Shown: positions 6,518 through 13,276 of the stretch, piece by piece
How positions within the stretch are numbered: position 1 is the stretch's first letter
Layout: each line of letters opens with the position of its first letter
Source: CALAED01 sp937891035
GTDB taxonomy: Bacteria; Actinomycetota; Actinomycetes; Streptosporangiales; Streptosporangiaceae
NCBI GenBank assembly: GCA_035642125.1
Contig: DASQSZ010000511.1
Location: 1-16,825 of the forward strand
Length of the DNA: 16,825 nt
Reading direction: 5' to 3'
Made by a program: the position numbers and the translations under genes
The notes under the pieces: model-generated
Database searches by the model: none
Told to the model about the DNA's origin: nothing
What the model saw: only the letters and a program-made list of their open reading frames with translations

Positions 6518-9139
6518 GTGGCCGACGCCTGGCAGCCGGCGACGGACGACGAACGCCGCATGCGCGAACTGCTGCGCGACGGCGATCAGGAGTCGTACTT
6601 CCGGGTGCTCGCGGAGACCGAACTCGTCGTGCCCGTCGACCCCGAAACGGTTGACGACGTCCTCGATGGCAGCGTCAAGCCGTCGTGGCCGACGATCGAT
6701 GTGGCGGGGCGCACGAGCGTCCCCGTTTACACGTCGGCGCCCGCGATGCGGACCGCCGCCGGGCGGCGTTTTCAGCACTTTCTCAAGCTGAAGTTCGCGG
6801 AGATCGCCGAGGCCTGGCCCGATCCGGGGTGGTGGCTTCTGGTGAACGAGGGGCTGCCCATTCAAGGCCACCTGCCCTCGTGGTTCGTCACCCAGCTGGC
6901 GGGCGGCGACCCACGGCCCCCCACCGCCGGACTCCCCCGCGCCGCGCCGACCGCGCAGACCGCGCAGACCGTGCCGCCCACACCAAGCGCGACAGACACG
7001 ACAGACACGACAGACACGACAGAGACGCCTACGGCGGCCGCGCCGGCCGCCGCCGACGGGCTCGCGGCGGCCATGGCCGCCGCCGACCCGGCCGGGACAC
7101 CGGCGACACTGGCGGCGCCCACCGCTCCCCCCCTGGATGCGACCGACGGGGGCGATCCCCCCGCGGCGGGGCGACCGGACACCTTCGTCCCCGCCGGCGA
7201 GGTGGAGGTGAAGCTGCTCGACGCCGTTCAGCGCGGCGACAACGACGCCTTCCTGCAGGCGCTGGCCGAGGCCGATGTGCTGTTGCAGATGCCCGAAGAC
7301 GCGGATGTCGAGCTGCGGCCGGGCCGTCCCGGGTTTCCCTGGCCGATGACCGAGATCGGCGGCCGGACGTCGATTCCGTTGTTCACCTCGATCGAACGGC
7401 TCCGCGACATGGCCGGGCCGACGCCCGGGCCGGCGACGCGACTGCCGTTCCCGAGCGTGATCAGGTATTGGCCGTCGGCGAACACGGCGCTGGCCATCAA
7501 CCCGGGTACGACGCTCGGCGCCTCGCTGCCCGGCGAACAGATCGCCGGGCTCGCCGAGTGGGCCGACCATCGGGCGGCGCAGCGCATGGCCGCGCGGTTC
7601 GAGCCGCAAAACGACGTCGAGCAGCGGCTTTTCGACGCCGCCGGCCGCCGGGACCGGGACGCGTTCTTCAAAATATTGCTGGGCTCTCAGGTCGTCGTGC
7701 CCGCCGATCCGGAAACGCCGTGGGGCACCCGCCCGGGCGAGGCGGACTTCCCCTGGCATCCGGTCCTGGTCAACGGCACGACGGGCGTGCTGGCCTTCAC
7801 GTCGCTGCGCTGGATGCACGATGCCATCGGGCCGTGCCGTTTCCTCATGCCCGAGTTTCTCGATCTCGTGTCCGCCTGGCCCGAGGCCGACTGGACGCTC
7901 GTACTCAACCCGGGCACTCCGGTCGACGCCACCCTGCCGGGCGAGCAGGTGAAGGCGCTCGCCGGAACTCCGGAGCCGGCTCCTCCGGTGCCGGTCGGCG
8001 CGGCCGCGGTGCCCGACTTCGAGCCGGGCAACCGGGTCGATGAGGAGTTGCTCGACGCGGCGGTGCGCGGCGACACCGACGCGTTCTTGCGGGTGCTGCT
8101 GTCGGCCGGCGTCCTGGTGCCGATCCCGGACGACGCCTCTCCCGACATCATTCCGGGCGACGCGGAGTTCCGCTGGGACGCGGCGATGAAGGACACGGCC
8201 ACCGTGCAGGTCTTCACGTCGTATGAACGGCTGCGCGAGGGACAGGGCGGCTCCCGGTACGTCCAGGCCGCCTTCCGTGAGCTGATCACCGCCTGGCCGG
8301 ACGCCGACTGGACGATGGCGCTCAACCCGGGCACCCGGATCGGCGCCACGCTGCGCGGGCACCAGGTTCGCGAGCTGAGCGAATGGTCGATCCGTGTCGG
8401 TTTGAACTCCGCGGCCCCGACGGCGGCCGCGCTCGCCCCGGCCTCGGCCCCTTCCCCCGCTCAGGCCGAGGCGCCGCCCCCCGCGACGGGCGAGTCCGCC
8501 GGTGCGGTGCAGCGGCGCGCGGCCGCGGATGGGGACGCGGACGTGGACGCGGACGTGGACGCGGCGGAGTGGTCCCCGGTGACGACGACGACGTCGGCCG
8601 GACCGGAGCCGGCGACGCCGCCGCCCGCGCCGATCAGTCGGCAACCGATGGTCATGCAGAAGGTGCTCGCGCACGCGCAGGTGAGCTGGTACCTCGAGCA
8701 GGGATACGACCGCGTCGGCGGCTACGTTCACCCGTCCGCCGACGTGACCGACCTGCAGACGCCGGTGCAGCTTTATCAGGCGCTCGGGCTGCTGTACGCC
8801 GACTCGCCGTTCGCCGCCCAGGACGAGGGCGTGTACGTCGTCCGGTGGCCCGCGTACTGCGAAGAGCTCTACCGCATCCCGTTCGGCGGTCGGGACGAGG
8901 CGGACATGCGCGCGTGGGGCGAGGCGGGCTGGGTGATCGAGCAGCCGCCGTTCCGCGGTGACGGTTTCGCGTCCGGGAGCGGCGGCACGATCCGCGAGTT
9001 CAAGGTCGACAGCGTCCGCCTGCCGCACGGGGCCGAGATGTACTACCTGGGCCGGGACCGATCCGAGCAATTCATCGCGGTGTACGACTCGGACCGGATG
9101 GCCTGGCTGCGCGCGACCGAAGAGGAGAACGTGTCGTGA
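6518..9139 (+). CDS. Four tandem SseB-like domains plus an unrecognised C-terminal domain
   Basis: Cytoplasmic-looking protein of 873 residues with no signal peptide or membrane segment. Four repeats of about 120 residues lie at about 10-129, 228-348, 365-482 and 505-624. Each starts with a helix of the type LLDAxxRGDxDAFLxxLxxAxVLVP, passes through a strand with FTSxERL, and ends AWPxADWTxxLNPGTxxxAxLPGEQ. This is the pattern of the actinobacterial SseB-like domain (PF07179), whose function is poorly defined. Repeat 1 is degenerate (VNEGLPIQGHLPSW in place of LNPGT..LPGEQ) and is followed by a 95-residue Ala/Pro/Thr linker. A second Ala/Pro/acidic linker (628-709) leads to a compact domain (711-873) with GGYVHPSADVTDLQTP, YVVRWPAYCEELYRIPFGG and REFKVDSVRLPHGAEMYYL, which I cannot assign. 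Start: GTG at 6518, 7 nt after GGGGGAG; GTG at 6512 is in frame but only 1 nt from it. The stop overlaps the next start by 4 nt, so the two proteins are probably made together. Confidence 0.8.
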   Translation: MADAWQPATDDERRMRELLRDGDQESYFRVLAETELVVPVDPETVDDVLDGSVKPSWPTIDVAGRTSVPVYTSAPAMRTAAGRRFQHFLKLKFAEIAEAWPDPGWWLLVNEGLPIQGHLPSWFVTQLAGGDPRPPTAGLPRAAPTAQTAQTVPPTPSATDTTDTTDTTETPTAAAPAAADGLAAAMAAADPAGTPATLAAPTAPPLDATDGGDPPAAGRPDTFVPAGEVEVKLLDAVQRGDNDAFLQALAEADVLLQMPEDADVELRPGRPGFPWPMTEIGGRTSIPLFTSIERLRDMAGPTPGPATRLPFPSVIRYWPSANTALAINPGTTLGASLPGEQIAGLAEWADHRAAQRMAARFEPQNDVEQRLFDAAGRRDRDAFFKILLGSQVVVPADPETPWGTRPGEADFPWHPVLVNGTTGVLAFTSLRWMHDAIGPCRFLMPEFLDLVSAWPEADWTLVLNPGTPVDATLPGEQVKALAGTPEPAPPVPVGAAAVPDFEPGNRVDEELLDAAVRGDTDAFLRVLLSAGVLVPIPDDASPDIIPGDAEFRWDAAMKDTATVQVFTSYERLREGQGGSRYVQAAFRELITAWPDADWTMALNPGTRIGATLRGHQVRELSEWSIRVGLNSAAPTAAALAPASAPSPAQAEAPPPATGESAGAVQRRAAADGDADVDADVDAAEWSPVTTTTSAGPEPATPPPAPISRQPMVMQKVLAHAQVSWYLEQGYDRVGGYVHPSADVTDLQTPVQLYQALGLLYADSPFAAQDEGVYVVRWPAYCEELYRIPFGGRDEADMRAWGEAGWVIEQPPFRGDGFASGSGGTIREFKVDSVRLPHGAEMYYLGRDRSEQFIAVYDSDRMAWLRATEEENVS
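6992..7027 (+). repeat. 9-bp tandem repeat (ACAGACACG)x4 within the SseB-repeat gene
   Basis: Three exact copies and a fourth with one change lie in frame in linker 1 and encode TDT TDT TDT TET. The 9-bp period keeps the frame, so copy-number change would only lengthen or shorten the linker. Confidence 0.9.
8534..8564 (+). repeat. 12-bp tandem repeat (GACGCGGACGTG) in linker 2 of the SseB-repeat gene
   Basis: Two exact copies plus a partial third, in frame, encode an acidic DADVDADVDA segment just before the C-terminal domain. Confidence 0.85.
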
Positions 9140-9531
9140 TCCGCGACGGATACGTGGCGCGCTGGCGCGGCACCGAATACGAGGCCAACCCCGGCGGCGA
9201 CGGCGAGGTACGGCTGTATTCGGCGCAGCCGGCCGAGGGCTTCGACGAGGCACGGCCGTTCCGGTACGTTCGGGCCGTCGGCGCCGATGAGGTCGAAGAC
9301 CTGCGCTACGTGCGGACCGTGTGCCGGTGGCGCGGCGAGCCGTTCATCGTCGTCGGCGAGCACGAGACCTGGCTGCGGGTGGAGTACACCGGCGGCCGGC
9401 TGCCCGCCGCCCAACGTCTCGGCCTCGATCGCGTCGACTACGGTGTGTGGCAAACGTGGGCACCCCGCGCCGAGGTGACCGACCTCGATGAAATCTTCAC
9501 CCACGGCATACAACCCGGAACCAATCGTTGA
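9136..9531 (+). CDS. Conserved-looking 131-residue protein, coupled to the SseB-repeat gene; function unknown
   Basis: The GTG start at 9136 overlaps the upstream TGA (GTGA), with GAGGAG 8 nt before it inside the upstream gene, so translation is very likely coupled. The small protein has no signal peptide or membrane segment and is slightly acidic. It begins MIRDGYVARWRGTEYEA, has a central RYVRTVCRWRGEPFIVVGEHETWLRVEYTGG portion rich in predicted beta strands, and ends in an acidic stretch. Three Trp/Tyr-rich strands (YVARWRG, VCRWRG, WLRVEY) suggest a small beta barrel or sandwich, which is inference only. I do not recognise the family. The tight coupling to a protein with a variable-looking C-terminal domain fits a partner, chaperone or immunity role, but nothing in the sequence proves one. 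Confidence 0.82.
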   Translation: MIRDGYVARWRGTEYEANPGGDGEVRLYSAQPAEGFDEARPFRYVRAVGADEVEDLRYVRTVCRWRGEPFIVVGEHETWLRVEYTGGRLPAAQRLGLDRVDYGVWQTWAPRAEVTDLDEIFTHGIQPGTNR

Positions 9532-9629
9532 TTTGCTTCGTTGGTTCGTGTTGGCATGATTTTGTTTGCGTTCCCCCAAGTACTTCGGAATGCTGGACGA
9601 TCAACGGCGATGCGACGGAGGTGCTGTCC

Positions 9630-10664
9630 GTGCGGTCACGGCCCGTACGCAACCCGATCTTCCTAGGGCTCGGCACGGCGGCGATTCTGGCCGCCGGTGG
9701 CGCCACAACGGCGGCGCTGGCGGCTCCCTCGCCCTCCCCATCGGGCACGGAAGGCTCGACCCCCAGCGCGACGGACTCCCCATCCCCCACCCCCCCGATT
9801 ACCAGTAACCCCCAGAACCCCCAACCCGAACCCTCAGAACCAAAGGCGAAGCTGTCCGTCGAATGGGTGCAGTCGACCGGGACGGTGCATGGCGGCACGG
9901 TCGTCAAGGGCACTGTGCTGGTGAAGGCGACCAATGCCGCCGCCACCGCTACTCGCCTGGTGGCGAGGGCCACGGGCGGCGCAACCGTGGGTCCGACCTG
10001 CGCCCGAGGCACCGCTGGCTGCGACCTCGGTACCGTCAGCCCTAGCAAGGATTACGGAGGTCTCACCGTAACGATCCCCAAGTCGATGACCAAGGGGACG
10101 GTCTCTCTCACCGTGACGGCGTGGGCGGGGAACTCGGAGGAGTCAGCGAAAGACGTCGAATCGATCTCCGTGACGAGAAGGCCCACGGCGAACACCAACA
10201 ACCGTGATTCTGACTCGGGTGACTCCGGCGACTCGGGTAGCAATAGCAATCCGTCGTCGAACGGCAGCTCAGGCGGCGGGGCAGGGACGAACGGCAACAC
10301 GTCCTCGATACCGGGCAGTGGCACCGCGTTCGTTCCGCCGGGCGCCGGTGGGCTCGCGCCGGCGACGAATGGCGTACCGTCCGCCCAGTTCCCGCAGATC
10401 GCCCCGCAAAGCGGTCAGCTGGGCGCCAACTCGCCGGTCGTGGCCGGCGGCGGGGCGCAGAACATGGGCGCGTTGCGCGCGGCCTCACCCGAGCCGCAGG
10501 AGCTGACGTTCCAGCGCCTCGCCAGCACGCAGGCGGCCTGGCTGGCGGCCCTGTTGGTCGCGTTCTCGCTGCTGCTCACGCACATCCGGCTCAACAAGCC
10601 GGCCGACGCGCGCCGGCGCAAGGGCGTCCACCGTCGTCAGCGCACCGGCGTCTTCCAGGCCTGA
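9630..10664 (+). CDS. Secreted, C-terminally membrane-anchored protein with an Ig-like domain
   Basis: A 344-residue cell-surface protein of unknown role. The signal peptide is MRSRPVRNPIFLGLGTAAILAA... to about ALAAP (residue 32), followed by a Pro/Ser/Thr-rich stretch. A beta-sandwich-like domain of about 110 residues (SVEWVQST to ISVTRR) contains a CARGTAGC cysteine pair. Then come an acidic Ser/Gly/Asn-rich low-complexity spacer (DSDSGDSGDSGSNS), a Pro/Gly/Gln-rich region, one membrane helix (about 300-318, AAWLAALLVAFSLLLTHI), and a basic 25-residue tail (ADARRRKGVHRRQR). Topology is therefore type I, outside with a cytoplasmic tail; no LPXTG sortase motif is present. The GTG at 9630 is chosen because GGAGG (9617-9621) lies 8 nt upstream and the signal peptide then starts correctly. 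In-frame codons before it encode Cys/Trp-rich sequence with no signal character. Upstream DNA (9530-9600) is unusually AT-rich for this window and may hold its promoter. Confidence 0.75.
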   Translation: MRSRPVRNPIFLGLGTAAILAAGGATTAALAAPSPSPSGTEGSTPSATDSPSPTPPITSNPQNPQPEPSEPKAKLSVEWVQSTGTVHGGTVVKGTVLVKATNAAATATRLVARATGGATVGPTCARGTAGCDLGTVSPSKDYGGLTVTIPKSMTKGTVSLTVTAWAGNSEESAKDVESISVTRRPTANTNNRDSDSGDSGDSGSNSNPSSNGSSGGGAGTNGNTSSIPGSGTAFVPPGAGGLAPATNGVPSAQFPQIAPQSGQLGANSPVVAGGGAQNMGALRAASPEPQELTFQRLASTQAAWLAALLVAFSLLLTHIRLNKPADARRRKGVHRRQRTGVFQA

Positions 10665-10672
10665 TCCGCGCG

Positions 10673-10678
10673 TAGGCT
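10673..10678 (+). promoter_or_regulatory. Leaderless-type -10 element for the RNA methyltransferase gene
   Basis: TAGGCT (TANNNT form) ends 6 nt before the A of the ATG at 10685. This is the usual distance from -10 to +1, so transcription would start at the start codon. The ATG has no good Shine-Dalgarno sequence, which agrees with a leaderless mRNA. Confidence 0.5.
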
Positions 10679-10684
10679 GCGGGG

Positions 10685-11566
10685 ATGGCCGATCTCGTCT
10701 CCGTGGCCGACGCCGCCGATACGCGGCTGCGTGACTTCGTGCGGCTGCGTGACGTACACCTGCGCAAGAGCCTCGAGGCGGCACACGGGCTGTTCATCGC
10801 CGAGGGCGAGAAGGTGATCCGGCGGGCCGTCGCTGCCGGCCATCCCGTCCGCGCGTTCCTCATGGCCGAACGGTGGGTCGCTTCGCTGGCCGACGTGCTG
10901 GACGGAGTGGACGCGCCCGCGTACGTGGTCGACGATGCCACGGCCGAGGCCGTCACCGGCTTCGCGGTCCACCGGGGCGCGCTCGCCGCGATGGACCGGC
11001 TGCCGCTGCCGGCCGTCGCCGACGTCATCGCCGACGTCATCGCGGACGACACGGGCGTGGGCGACACGGGCGTGAGCGGCGCGCACCCCCGGCCGCGGCC
11101 GGGGGCGGCCGTGCTGGTGCTGGAAGACCTCATCGACCATGGCAACGTCGGAGCGATCTTCCGATGCGCCGCGGCACTCGGCGTACGGGCGGTGATCCTG
11201 TCCCCCCGCTGCGCCGATCCGCTCTACCGGCGCGCCGTCAAGGTCTCGATGGGCGCGGTGTTCGCGGTGCCGTATGCCCGTATGACCAACTGGTACGACG
11301 GACTGACCGAACTGCGCGACGCGGGCTTCAAGTTGCTCGCGCTCACGCCGGATCAATCCGCCGTGCCACTGACCGGCCCGCCGATGGTGGACCGGGTCGC
11401 GCTTCTGTTGGGCACCGAAGGCGACGGCCTGTCCTCCCGGTGGCTGCACGAGGCCGACGAGGCGGTCTGCATCCCGATGAGCGCCGCCGCGATGACGCTC
11501 GGCGTTGACTCACTCAACGTCGTCGCCGCGGCGGCCATCGCGTGTCACACACTGACCCGGGGCTGA
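10685..11566 (+). CDS. TrmH/SpoU-family 2'-O-ribose RNA methyltransferase
   Basis: SAM-dependent knotted methyltransferase of 293 residues acting on rRNA or tRNA in the cytoplasm. The N-terminal part (about 15-110) is the SpoU substrate-binding domain (RKSLEAAHGLFIAEGEKVI). The SPOUT domain carries all three motifs: N154-V-G-A-I-F-R160 (motif 1, catalytic Arg), L-L-G243-T-E-G-D-G-L-S (motif 2), and I263-P-M ... D-S-L-N278-V-V-A-A-A (motif 3, trefoil knot and SAM binding). Between the domains lies a short Asp/Val/Gly-rich insertion made by DNA tandem repeats (11018-11077). The target nucleotide cannot be read from the sequence; relatives modify 23S rRNA or tRNA. Start ATG at 10685 is 20 nt after the preceding stop and is served by a leaderless-type -10. 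Confidence 0.92.
   Translation: MADLVSVADAADTRLRDFVRLRDVHLRKSLEAAHGLFIAEGEKVIRRAVAAGHPVRAFLMAERWVASLADVLDGVDAPAYVVDDATAEAVTGFAVHRGALAAMDRLPLPAVADVIADVIADDTGVGDTGVSGAHPRPRPGAAVLVLEDLIDHGNVGAIFRCAAALGVRAVILSPRCADPLYRRAVKVSMGAVFAVPYARMTNWYDGLTELRDAGFKLLALTPDQSAVPLTGPPMVDRVALLLGTEGDGLSSRWLHEADEAVCIPMSAAAMTLGVDSLNVVAAAAIACHTLTRG
11018..11077 (+). repeat. Adjacent 12-bp and 15-bp in-frame tandem repeats in the TrmH-family gene
   Basis: GCCGACGTCATC occurs twice in a row (11018-11041). GACACGGGCGTG then recurs with a 15-bp period (11048-11059 and 11063-11074). Together they encode ADVIADVIADDTGVGDTGVSG in the interdomain linker. It looks like recent slippage expansion in a position that tolerates length change. 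Confidence 0.85.
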
Positions 11567-11589
11567 CGGCGGCTCAGCCGTATGCGCGG

Positions 11590-11610
11590 CGCGCCCCGCA
11601 CGAGGGCGCG
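11590..11610. terminator. Candidate bidirectional terminator hairpin
   Basis: CGCGCCC (11590-11596) pairs with GGGCGCG (11604-11610) over a 7-nt loop. It lies between convergent genes, 23 nt after the RNA methyltransferase stop and 43 nt after the zinc-finger gene stop. A second, weaker stem (GGCTGA/TCAGCC, 11561-11579) overlaps the methyltransferase stop codon. Confidence 0.5.
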
Positions 11611-11653
11611 ACGGCCCCGGCACGGGCGGCGTCCTGGCACAACCGGCGTCCCG

Positions 11654-11842
11654 TTATGAGGGACGGTCCGTACAGGGCCAGCGGGTCGCTCCGGCGAGAA
11701 ACTCGACGACGGGGGCCAGGTCCTGGAACTCCCGTCGGCACTCCGGGCATTCGTCCAGATGTTCGTACATGCGGATGCGCTCGTCCTCATCAAGCGCACC
11801 GACGAGATACACCCCGATACAGGTATGGCTGGGGCAGCTCAT
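11654..11842 (-). CDS. Orphan 62-residue zinc-finger (anti-sigma/ZAS-type) protein
   Basis: A minimal zf-HC2 protein: Cys3/His6/Cys8 near the N-terminus, then YLVGALDEDERIRMYEHL, and H28-x3-C32-x2-C35, the signature of zinc-binding anti-sigma domains. Family members are usually longer, with either a membrane helix and outer domain or an RsrA-like extension. Here the protein stops 27 residues after the finger with no membrane segment, plus one extra Cys57. It may be a genuine minimal redox- or zinc-responsive regulator or the remnant of a longer anti-sigma factor. The ATG at 11842 lies 6 nt after the cytochrome b stop, with AAGGACGA as a modest ribosome binding site, so it is the last gene of that operon. 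No adjacent sigma gene is on its strand; the nearest ECF gene is at 13277 on the other strand. Confidence 0.72.
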   Translation of the reverse strand: MSCPSHTCIGVYLVGALDEDERIRMYEHLDECPECRREFQDLAPVVEFLAGATRWPCTDRPS

Positions 11843-11848
11843 GACGAA

Positions 11849-12628
11849 TCATTCGTCCTTGGGCGGGTTTGGTGGGTTGGGTCGGGCGGGGGCGGTCGGC
11901 GGGGAAATCGTGTCTGTCTTCTCGGTACGGTTCTGGCGGCGCTCGCGTTCGACGCGTTCGAGCCAACCCGGCCACAGCCGGCGAGCCACGGCGGCCCGCT
12001 GGCGCCCGCCGAGGTGCATGGATCGCCAAGCGCCGCGGTAGCCGGGCAGTATCCCGGCCGCGACCAGGATGTGCCCGGCGAGCAGCACCGTAACCACGTA
12101 GGTCGACCACGTGTGCATGCGGTTGAACACGACGAACACGGGGCCGCCACTGACCGCGACGAGCCCGACGCCGCTCCCCACCACGACGAGGAGACCGAGC
12201 GTCAACAGGATGTTCATGATCCGTTGCCCGGGGTCGAAGTGCCCTTCATGCCGCTTGAACCGGCCGGTCAGCAGCGCCGCCGGCCACGCGATGAACCAGT
12301 GCCCGTCCCGCTTGCGGAACCGCAGCGACTCGACAACGAACGTGCGGACCGCGCGCGGGCCAACCAGGATGCCGGCCCCGGCGAGCGCGACCAGCGCCCA
12401 CCCGACGTCCTTGTGCAGGGTGATGTCGGCCATCCCGACCAGCCGGGCGAGCGGGCTGGGGTCGCCCTCCTTTCCGGCGAACAACCACCAGCCCGTGCCC
12501 AGCAGGATCAGGACGCTCAGGTAGATGCCGGCGTGAAACCAGCGCACCGGGCGCGAGTACCGCTGGACCACCTCCGGGTCCTCGGGGTTACCCGACCCGG
12601 AGGACCGCCTCAATCGCTCAGTGACCAT
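11849..12628 (-). CDS. Cytochrome b, formate-dehydrogenase-gamma / Ni-Fe hydrogenase cytochrome type
   Basis: Di-haem membrane protein of 259 residues that would pass electrons between a partner and the quinone pool. It has four membrane segments at about 30-50, 72-91, 135-158 and 174-194. His32 (RWFHAG), His72 (TLHKDVG), His172 (RMHTWS) and His186 (LAGHIL) are positioned as haem ligands. The GHFDPGQRIMNI stretch (129-140) matches the Asn-Ala-Gly-Gln region of FdnI-like subunits. The last 50 residues are basic, then Pro-rich (PPTAPARPNPPNPP), and probably cytoplasmic. No formate dehydrogenase or hydrogenase catalytic subunit is in the window, so the electron donor is unknown. The ATG at 12628 has no clear Shine-Dalgarno. 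The gene follows the lipoprotein stop by 50 nt and precedes the zinc-finger gene by 6 nt, so one operon is likely. Confidence 0.85.
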   Translation of the reverse strand: MVTERLRRSSGSGNPEDPEVVQRYSRPVRWFHAGIYLSVLILLGTGWWLFAGKEGDPSPLARLVGMADITLHKDVGWALVALAGAGILVGPRAVRTFVVESLRFRKRDGHWFIAWPAALLTGRFKRHEGHFDPGQRIMNILLTLGLLVVVGSGVGLVAVSGGPVFVVFNRMHTWSTYVVTVLLAGHILVAAGILPGYRGAWRSMHLGGRQRAAVARRLWPGWLERVERERRQNRTEKTDTISPPTAPARPNPPNPPKDE

Positions 12629-12678
12629 GAGAAACCATCGGTAACATCGGAGCCCGTCAGAACATTGGTCAGAATTCG

Positions 12679-13164
12679 TCAGTAACCGTAGTCGTAACCG
12701 CCGCCACCGCCGCCGGTGTCGCCACCGCCGCCGGTGCCCGCACCCGTGATGTTGACCGTGACCTTCGCGGTCGGGCCGACGGGCGAATGGTCGGCGCGCT
12801 GCAGGGCGACGTCGATTGTGTGCTGCCCGGCGGGCGCATTCTTGATCTCGTGGGAGTTGGTCGGCACGACCGTGTATTCGGTGGACTTGCCATCAAGGAA
12901 GACGTGCACGTGGTTCTTGCCGGAGTCCGGTGAGCCGAGCTCCTCACTGGTGGTGTATTTGACAGTGAAGGGCAGTGTTACGGTCGCGCCATCCTTTGGT
13001 TCGGTGATGGTGAGAGCCGCGCTACCCTGCTGCCCGCCGCCGGCTGGCTGCCCGCCGGATCCTTGGTCGTCGCTCGACGCGTCCGAGCTTCCGCCGCAGC
13101 CCGCGAGGGCCGCGACCAGGAATGCGGCTCCCATGATGCTCGGCATCGTGTACCGCGGTCGCAT
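12679..13164 (-). CDS. Histidine-rich lipoprotein, DUF4399-like
   Basis: Predicted lipoprotein of 161 residues on the outer face of the membrane. The N-terminus has a short signal and lipobox L20-A-G-C23 (AALAGCGG), followed by a Ser/Gly/Gln-rich spacer. The domain at about 50-140 has NHVHVFLDG (His85, His87), SHEIKN (His105), AGQHTIDVALQ (His115) and ADHSP (His126). This order of histidines and the G-x-H-T-h strand resemble DUF4399 domains, some of which are suspected to bind metal; that is family inference. The tail is Gly-rich and ends YDYGY. The start ATG at 13164 has GAGGAGGAG upstream with good spacing. First gene of the operon with cytochrome b and the zinc-finger protein, divergent from the sigma factor across 112 bp. 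Confidence 0.82.
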   Translation of the reverse strand: MRPRYTMPSIMGAAFLVAALAGCGGSSDASSDDQGSGGQPAGGGQQGSAALTITEPKDGATVTLPFTVKYTTSEELGSPDSGKNHVHVFLDGKSTEYTVVPTNSHEIKNAPAGQHTIDVALQRADHSPVGPTAKVTVNITGAGTGGGGDTGGGGGGYDYGY

Positions 13165-13240
13165 CCGTCTCTCCTCCTCGTTGTGATGGTCTTGTGCGGT
13201 TGATACGGCCCAGACGTCGTCAGAGATTCAGTCGGGCCGT

Positions 13241-13263
13241 GAACCTTTTGGGGTTGCCTCGTC
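13241..13263 (+). promoter_or_regulatory. ECF-type promoter of the sigma/anti-sigma operon
   Basis: GAACC (13241-13245) and CGTC (13260-13263) are separated by 14 nt, close to the GGAAC(C) / CGTC spacing of ECF sigma promoters. The predicted start, about 13269-13272, is only a few nt before the GTG at 13277, so the mRNA would be nearly leaderless. It suggests the sigma factor transcribes its own gene. Confidence 0.5.
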
Positions 13264-13276
13264 CGTAATTCGAAGA

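Noticed and set aside
6470..9253. 927-codon minus-strand frame opposite the SseB-repeat gene
   Set aside because: Low-complexity Arg/Gly/Val sequence produced by high GC on the opposite strand. The plus strand shows repeated, conserved domains and a coupled downstream gene.
9528..9629. In-frame extension of the surface protein to 9528
   Set aside because: It would begin inside the stop region of the upstream gene, has no ribosome binding site, and would place Cys/Trp-rich sequence ahead of a normal signal peptide.
11759..12685. 308-codon plus-strand frame opposite the cytochrome b gene
   Set aside because: Hydrophilic and His/Pro/Arg-rich with no domain. The minus strand encodes four membrane helices with haem-ligand histidines.
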